8,520 bases of DNA from NCBI GenBank assembly GCA_016234025.1, contig JACQLL010000085.1, positions 1 to 8,520 on the forward strand, given 5' to 3'. This DNA comes from Candidatus Pacearchaeota archaeon. Lineage in GTDB: Archaea > Nanobdellota > Nanobdellia > Pacearchaeales > GW2011-AR1. Shown here in pieces: positions 5,700 to 8,520 of the stretch (position 1 is its first letter; every line of letters starts with the position of its first letter). The notes beneath the pieces are model-generated. The model had not been told where the DNA came from and did not search any database. It saw only the letters and a program-made list of their open reading frames with translations. The position numbers and the translations under genes were made by a program.

Positions 5700-6035
5700 T
5701 TTATCGCAGTTTTTTGTTTCAAAGTTGTTGTTGCACGAATGCAATTTTAATGGGATTCAGAACCCGCCAGGTTCGGATGAATCTTGCAAAAACGAAAGGA
5801 TTTTGATTTTTTGAATCTTAAAATTAATCTGAAAGTTCCCTTAGGCTATTTTCCCGACGTTAAAATTAAATGTAATTCTTAGAAAAAATGTTAATCAAAA
5901 AAGGTGCTTCTTGTTTTGATTAAACCTGTTCTAGCAAAGAGATACATCATCCTTTAGATGTAAAGATGCTTGTCAGAAAATATTCTTACGAAGATTAAAA
6001 TAGTTTAATTTAGTAAATTAATAGAGGCACAACAA
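5700..6035. other. Non-coding stretch with hairpins; candidate structured RNA at 5721-5790
   Basis: No convincing gene on either strand; the longest frames are only about a dozen codons. Two hairpins follow one another: TTGCA-CGAA-TGCAA (5731-5744) and a two-part stem, GATTC/GAATC (5754-5758 with 5779-5783) and GAACC/GGTTC (5760-5764 with 5770-5774), joined by an asymmetric internal loop. A plus-strand transcript from the TATA box at 5692 would begin at about 5721, just before them. Further along are a perfect 10-bp inverted repeat (5891-5923), a 6-bp hairpin TACATC/GATGTA (5943-5962) and TTAATTT/AAATTAA (6005-6021). I looked for RNase P, SRP and C/D-box features and did not find them. Confidence 0.35.
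5891..5923. repeat. 10-bp perfect inverted repeat, 13-nt spacer
   Basis: TTAATCAAAA at 5891-5900 and TTTTGATTAA at 5914-5923 are exact reverse complements, separated by 13 bases. There is no T tract after it, so it is not a clear terminator. Its geometry (10-13-10) equals that of the repeat at 7325-7357, but the sequence is unrelated. Confidence 0.6.
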
Positions 6036-6037
6036 CT

Positions 6038-6045
6038 TTTAAATA
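6038..6045 (+). promoter_or_regulatory. TATA box of tRNA-Asn
   Basis: TTTAAATA, an exact match to the archaeal TTTAWATA consensus. Using the spacing of the neighbouring protein genes, transcription should start at G6067, only two bases before the mature 5' end at 6069. Confidence 0.6.
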
Positions 6046-6068
6046 ACATCTTTATTTGAAATCCTTGT

Positions 6069-6153
6069 GTCCCGGTAGCTCAGTTGGCAGAGCACATGGC
6101 TGTTAACACCGATAGAAACCATGGGGTCGAAGGTTCGAGTCCTTCCCGGGACG
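6069..6153 (+). tRNA. tRNA-Asn (anticodon GTT) with a 12-nt intron
   Basis: A full cloverleaf. The acceptor stem is GTCCCGG (6069-6075) with CCGGGAC (6146-6152), seven perfect pairs. The D stem is GCTC (6078-6081)/GAGC (6090-6093). The anticodon stem is CATGG (6095-6099) with CCATG (6119-6123). The T arm is GAAGG-TTCGAGT-CCTTC (6129-6145). The anticodon GTT is at 6102-6104, so this is tRNA-Asn, and the discriminator base is G6153. CCA is not encoded. An intron of 12 nt (6106-6117) sits at the canonical position 37/38. The splice structure is visible: CTGT (6100-6103) pairs with ATAG (6112-6115), giving the four-pair central helix with one G-U. Three-base bulges TA|A and AA|A flank the two cleavage sites. 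The mature tRNA is 73 nt. It stands alone, just before the ScpA promoter. Confidence 0.96.
6106..6117 (+). other. tRNA-Asn intron, bulge-helix-bulge
   Basis: ACACCGATAGAA between positions 37 and 38 of the tRNA, removed by the archaeal splicing endonuclease. The loop left between the bulges is only about five bases (CACCG), so the inner helix is essentially missing and the motif is a relaxed form. Sliding the cut by one base would give the same mature tRNA. Confidence 0.85.
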
Positions 6154-6163
6154 TTGCAAAGAA

Positions 6164-6171
6164 ATTTAAAC
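6164..6171 (+). promoter_or_regulatory. TATA-like element of scpA
   Basis: ATTTAAAC about 24-25 nt before the ATG at 6192, beginning eleven bases after the tRNA 3' end. It is less perfect than the other boxes. It predicts a leaderless scpA message separate from the tRNA transcript, although readthrough from the tRNA promoter is possible because no T run separates them. Confidence 0.45.
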
Positions 6172-6191
6172 ATTAACCTCTTTAACTAAGA

Positions 6192-7028
6192 ATGTCTGAA
6201 GAATATTTTAATAAAAACATAAAAAATAAATCCAAGATTGGACAAGATCAAATCCACGGTCTATTATTCGGTAATCAACTAAGCTGGCAGGCAATAATTT
6301 ATGATTTAATAAATACGGAACAGCTTGACCCTTGGGATATTGATATAACTCTTTTGGCTAATAAATATCTTGAAAGAATCCGTGAAATGGAAGAGGCGAA
6401 CCTTTTTGTTTCGAGCAAGGTTTTGTTTGCGGCATCTTTATTATTAAGAATAAAGTCGGAAATTCTTTTGAATCAGTATATTCCTGATCTTGATAGTATC
6501 TTGTTCGGAAAGAAAGAAGGGAAAAGATATGTTCAGGAACGTATAGAACTTGACGAAGAGATTCCGGAACTTGTGCCGAGAACTCCGATGCCACGATTTA
6601 AAAAAGTTACACTTCAGGAACTTATGAGCGCATTAAGCAAAGCGGTTAAAACAGAAAACAGAAGAATAAAGAGAGTGATAACTGCTAAACAACACGAAAT
6701 TGAAACGGCTATTTCATTACCGAAGAAGAGAATAAACATCAGAGATAAAATAAAAGAAGTTTACAGGAAGCTGGTTGATGTTTTTTCTAAGAGAGAAGAG
6801 AGAATTTCTTTTTCAGAATTTACGAATGGAGAAGATAAGATTGCGACGTTTGTTCCGCTATTGCATCTGGACAACCAGCATAAGGTCTTTTTGGAGCAGG
6901 AAAAACATCTTGAGGAGATTTATATCTGGATGAAAGAACATCATGACAGGAAATTTTCTGAAGAGTTGGAAAGAATGAAGAAAGAAGTAGAAACAGAATT
7001 ATCGAAAGAAAGTTTGGAAGAGAATTAG
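6192..7028 (+). CDS. scpA: ScpA-type kleisin, chromosome condensation protein
   Basis: Kleisin subunit that bridges the heads of an SMC dimer and helps compact and segregate the chromosome. The 278-aa protein has the ScpA N-terminal helical domain at about 32-95, with the family's characteristic stretch around LDPWDIDITLLANKYLERI and the helix LFVSSKVLFAASLLLRIKSE that packs on the SMC neck. A charged flexible linker spans about 105-180. The C-terminal winged helix at about 183-250, ending in FVPLLHLDNQHKVFLEQ and the strand IYIW, should contact the SMC head. A charged coiled tail (252-278) follows. No smc or scpB gene is visible in the window. The start at 6192 has no Shine-Dalgarno and a TATA-like element about 24 nt upstream. 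Confidence 0.93.
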   Translation: MSEEYFNKNIKNKSKIGQDQIHGLLFGNQLSWQAIIYDLINTEQLDPWDIDITLLANKYLERIREMEEANLFVSSKVLFAASLLLRIKSEILLNQYIPDLDSILFGKKEGKRYVQERIELDEEIPELVPRTPMPRFKKVTLQELMSALSKAVKTENRRIKRVITAKQHEIETAISLPKKRINIRDKIKEVYRKLVDVFSKREERISFSEFTNGEDKIATFVPLLHLDNQHKVFLEQEKHLEEIYIWMKEHHDRKFSEELERMKKEVETELSKESLEEN

Positions 7029-7084
7029 AAAAGGGCTCTGTTGAAAATCTTTTCTTTGCGTTGTTTAGCTGACTTTAATTTACT

Positions 7085-7184
7085 CCGCTGATTTTGCGGC
7101 TGCGGGATTGCGAGGGGCTTTATAAAATAAATTTCACTGACTAAGTTTAGCCGCAGTTTCTGCGGCTGCGGGATTTCGAAGCCG
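7085..7184 (+). repeat. Direct repeat, two diverged copies 66 bp apart
   Basis: The 15-mer TGCGGCTGCGGGATT occurs exactly at 7095-7109 and 7161-7175. Similarity extends on both sides: CCGC-TGATTTT-GCGG before the first and CCGCAG-TTT-CTGCGG before the second, then CGAgGgG against CGAaGcC. Each copy begins with a small palindrome. They bracket the TATA box at 7119-7126. Confidence 0.75.
7119..7126 (+). promoter_or_regulatory. TATA box of a possible GC-rich RNA
   Basis: TTTATAAA. The spacing seen at neighbouring genes predicts transcription from about 7148, exactly at the foot of an 8-bp hairpin (7149-7167). No start codon is found there, so if it is used the product is likely a non-coding RNA. 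Confidence 0.45.
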
Positions 7185-7320
7185 CGCCAACTTTTGGCGA
7201 CGACGCGGCGACGGAGTTTTGGCGACGGCGCGACTGCTTTGGAGGGAATTCTCTCCGCTCGTTTCAGTGACGGCGCGGCGACGGCGGTACTGAATGAAGC
7301 TCGCTCCGTCCGCACTATAA
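7148..7320 (+). ncRNA. Candidate GC-rich structured RNA
   Basis: I do not recognise a family. The support is compositional and structural. In AT-rich archaeal genomes structured RNAs stand out as GC-rich islands, and this stretch is 62% GC. It begins at the position predicted by the TATA box at 7119-7126. Hairpins: AGCCGCAG-TTT-CTGCGGCT (7149-7167, eight pairs), CGCCAA-CTT-TTGGCG (7185-7199, six pairs), GGAGGG-AATT-CTCTCC (7241-7256, six pairs with one G-U) and TCAGT/ACTGA (7264-7268 with the ACTGA near 7289-7293). Short motifs repeat inside it: TTTTGGCGACG (7192, 7217) and GCGGCGACGG (7205, 7275). Alternatives are a dispersed intergenic repeat element or the remains of a dead gene. The 3' end is not defined. 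Confidence 0.35.
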
Positions 7321-7324
7321 TAAT

Positions 7325-7357
7325 CCAAATCTTCCGAGTGAAACGAAGAAGATTTGG
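7325..7357. repeat. 10-bp perfect inverted repeat before the kinase promoter
   Basis: CCAAATCTTC (7325-7334) and GAAGATTTGG (7348-7357) are exact reverse complements separated by 13 bases. It ends 14 bases before the kinase TATA box, where archaeal activators or repressors often bind, so it may be an operator. It could also be a terminator hairpin for an RNA from 7148, but no T tract follows. Confidence 0.6.
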
Positions 7358-7371
7358 TAAATGTAGAAAGT

Positions 7372-7379
7372 TTTATATA
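7372..7379 (+). promoter_or_regulatory. TATA box of the kinase gene
   Basis: TTTATATA, an exact consensus box, centred 25.5 nt before the ATG at 7401. It predicts a leaderless message and fixes the start of the kinase; there is no Shine-Dalgarno. Confidence 0.65.
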
Positions 7380-7400
7380 CCCCTTCGCAAGTGTTTTTTT

Positions 7401-8520
7401 ATGACAGACGTCGAAGTTATGTGCGAAGAAGGCGGCTTGAGAGAACGGGAGAGTTCTTCTTTCGATCCCGAAAGTTGTGTTGTTTACCGGCCGAAAAAGA
7501 AAACTAAAGTTGACAGCGTTACTGAAACAGAGGCAAATCAAGATAAAATCATCGAAGATATCGACGAGAAAAAAGCCGAACCGGTTACAATTAGTTTAAG
7601 CGATAGAATCATTTACGAGGAGAAGAATGATTTGGAAGAGAGAGCTGTCGAGGAATTTCTTCCCGAAATAAAAAGATATAGAGAGCATGATGTTTCGAGC
7701 GCGACATTTGAATACGTCGGAGAAGTTCCCGACGGAAAAGGTGGGACTCTGGATGTTTCCCATCGGAGAAATGCAGGCATTGATTATGCTGACAAGAGAT
7801 TAAATTTAGACAGAACAACGGGAAGAGCAAACCAAGCCGTCAAACGTCTGAAGAGAGAGGCGCGGGAGACGAACGAGCTTTTCAGGAAAGGAAGCAAACA
7901 TACACCTTCTTTCGCTATCGATATGACTTTCGAAGAACCTCCGCATATTTTAGTCGAATATGTTCCCGGAGTCGCGAGAGAGAAAGCAAAAGAAATCGGG
8001 ATTGAAGCTCTGTTGAAAAAGATTGGTGAAATTGCAGAACCGATAAAACTCATGCACGAAGAGAAGCATTATCTTCTCGACATAAAACCGAGAAATTTTA
8101 AAGTTCGGGAGAACGGCGAATGGGTTTTCGTCGACTTGGAAGCAGGAAGGAGAACGCGGATTGACGACATGACACAGACGATGATTCACTCTGGAGATAT
8201 TTCGAGCAGCGTTTTCGGGACTCTCGTTTACGCCGCGCCCGAAGTTATTAACGGAGAGATTAAAGAAGGAGAAGAAGCTCTTGCGGACATTTATAGCTTA
8301 GGAGCAACTTTGTACGAGTTTATCAGCGGTCATCAACCGGGCGGTTCTGAAAGATTGCACGAGTTTCTCCACGTCGAGGAATCGCTTGGAAAAGAGAAAG
8401 CGAAACAAGTCAGCGACCTGATAGCGAGGAGCATGGCACGGGAGACGAAGACGAGACCGCAGTCAGTCGACGAATTTGTTTCAGAGATGAATGAGATTAC
8501 AGGATATAGGGAGGAGAATC
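7401..8520 (+). CDS. Hanks-type Ser/Thr protein kinase, 3' end beyond the window
   Basis: The frame stays open to the last base: 373 residues are visible. Residues 1-95 are a charged, mostly unstructured N-terminal extension. The kinase domain follows: a degenerate glycine loop (GEVPDGKGG, 107-115), the ATP lysine K132 in YADKR, helix-C E153 in KREARE, the hinge LVEYVPG (184-190), the catalytic loop LLDIKPRNF with D227, K229 and N232, a DFG equivalent that reads D245-L-E, the P+1/APE segment FGTLVYAAPE (272-281), D296 in ADIYSLGATLYEF and R352 in the last helix. All residues needed for phosphotransfer are present, so it is probably active despite the odd DFG and glycine loop. The layout resembles bacterial PknB-like kinases more than archaeal RIO or Bud32. 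It was probably acquired by transfer. Its target is unknown. Any C-terminal sensor domain lies outside the window. Confidence 0.9.
   Translation, partial: MTDVEVMCEEGGLRERESSSFDPESCVVYRPKKKTKVDSVTETEANQDKIIEDIDEKKAEPVTISLSDRIIYEEKNDLEERAVEEFLPEIKRYREHDVSSATFEYVGEVPDGKGGTLDVSHRRNAGIDYADKRLNLDRTTGRANQAVKRLKREARETNELFRKGSKHTPSFAIDMTFEEPPHILVEYVPGVAREKAKEIGIEALLKKIGEIAEPIKLMHEEKHYLLDIKPRNFKVRENGEWVFVDLEAGRRTRIDDMTQTMIHSGDISSSVFGTLVYAAPEVINGEIKEGEEALADIYSLGATLYEFISGHQPGGSERLHEFLHVEESLGKEKAKQVSDLIARSMARETKTRPQSVDEFVSEMNEITGYREEN

Larger units (their letters stand above)
7029..7400. other. GC-rich non-coding stretch between scpA and the kinase
   Basis: No gene is supported here. Long frames exist on the minus strand, but they arise because the region is GC-rich with few stops. 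Bases 7151-7320 contain 106 G or C of 170 (62%), far above the AT-rich flanks. The stretch holds a 15-bp exact direct repeat, several hairpins, a TATA box at 7119-7126, a 10-bp inverted repeat at 7325-7357 and the kinase promoter at 7372. Confidence 0.6.

Noticed and set aside
5888..5923. 11-codon frame starting at ATG 5888
   Set aside because: It is formed almost entirely by the inverted repeat at 5891-5923 and has no initiation signal.
5700..6035. RNase P RNA, SRP RNA or C/D-box sRNA in the gap before tRNA-Asn
   Set aside because: A GAAAGTTCC near 5831 resembles part of the RNase P core, but no matching 3' core strand follows. No SRP helix-8 signature and no paired C and D boxes were found.
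7134..7541. 135- and 96-codon frames on the minus strand between scpA and the kinase
   Set aside because: They exist because the region is GC-rich and poor in stops. They run into the kinase coding region and through the direct repeats, with no initiation signals. Their Pro/Gln- and Ala-rich translations come from the repeats.

Overview
The window comes from an AT-rich archaeal genome. Its proteins are archaeal information-processing types: MCM helicase, a euryarchaeal-type RPA OB-fold protein, aIF2-beta, DUF424, a Dim2/Pno1-like KH protein and a ScpA-type kleisin. It also has a tRNA-Asn gene with a 12-nt bulge-helix-bulge intron and TATA boxes about 25 nt before most start codons. Short genes and tight packing suggest a DPANN lineage (Woesearchaeota/Pacearchaeota-like), but that placement is an inference from style, not from a phylogenetic marker. 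The first 19 bases match the Nextera/Tn5 mosaic end at 18 of 19 positions, so the left edge is probably a contig end with residual adapter.

Layout: 20-238 short non-coding stretch; 268-2304 MCM; 2353-2433 a 26-aa leaderless small ORF coupled to 2426-3058 RPA; convergent to it on the minus strand, 4265-3663 (a four-helix membrane protein) followed by 3673-3059 (a SAM methyltransferase); divergent from these, 4315-4722 aIF2-beta overlapping 4722-5018 DUF424; 5050-5535 KH protein; 5647-5570 on the minus strand, a 25-aa Lys/Arg/Ala protein; 5648-6030 a non-coding stretch with hairpins; 6069-6153 tRNA-Asn(GTT); 6192-7028 ScpA; 7029-7400 a GC-rich, hairpin-rich non-coding stretch; 7401-8520 the start of a Hanks-type Ser/Thr kinase that runs off the window.

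How the genes fit together: MCM and RPA serve the replication fork and ScpA serves chromosome condensation. aIF2-beta and the KH protein link translation initiation to 30S maturation. The kinase may be a signalling input. The membrane protein and methyltransferase form a small separate operon of unknown purpose.

The most instructive general signal is promoter geometry. Six protein genes plus the small ORF have an AT-rich TATA element whose centre lies 23.5-25.5 nt from the start codon, which predicts leaderless mRNAs. Shine-Dalgarno motifs appear only where a gene is internal to an operon (RPA, methyltransferase) or has a real leader (the 25-aa basic protein). This geometry fixes several start codons and exposes two genes shorter than 30 aa. 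It also suggests one palindromic TATA box shared by two divergent genes, a tRNA transcribed almost without leader, and a possible GC-rich non-coding RNA starting near 7148. No defence system, CRISPR array or transposase is visible. The best candidates for something undescribed are the two tiny proteins and the GC-rich RNA-like region.
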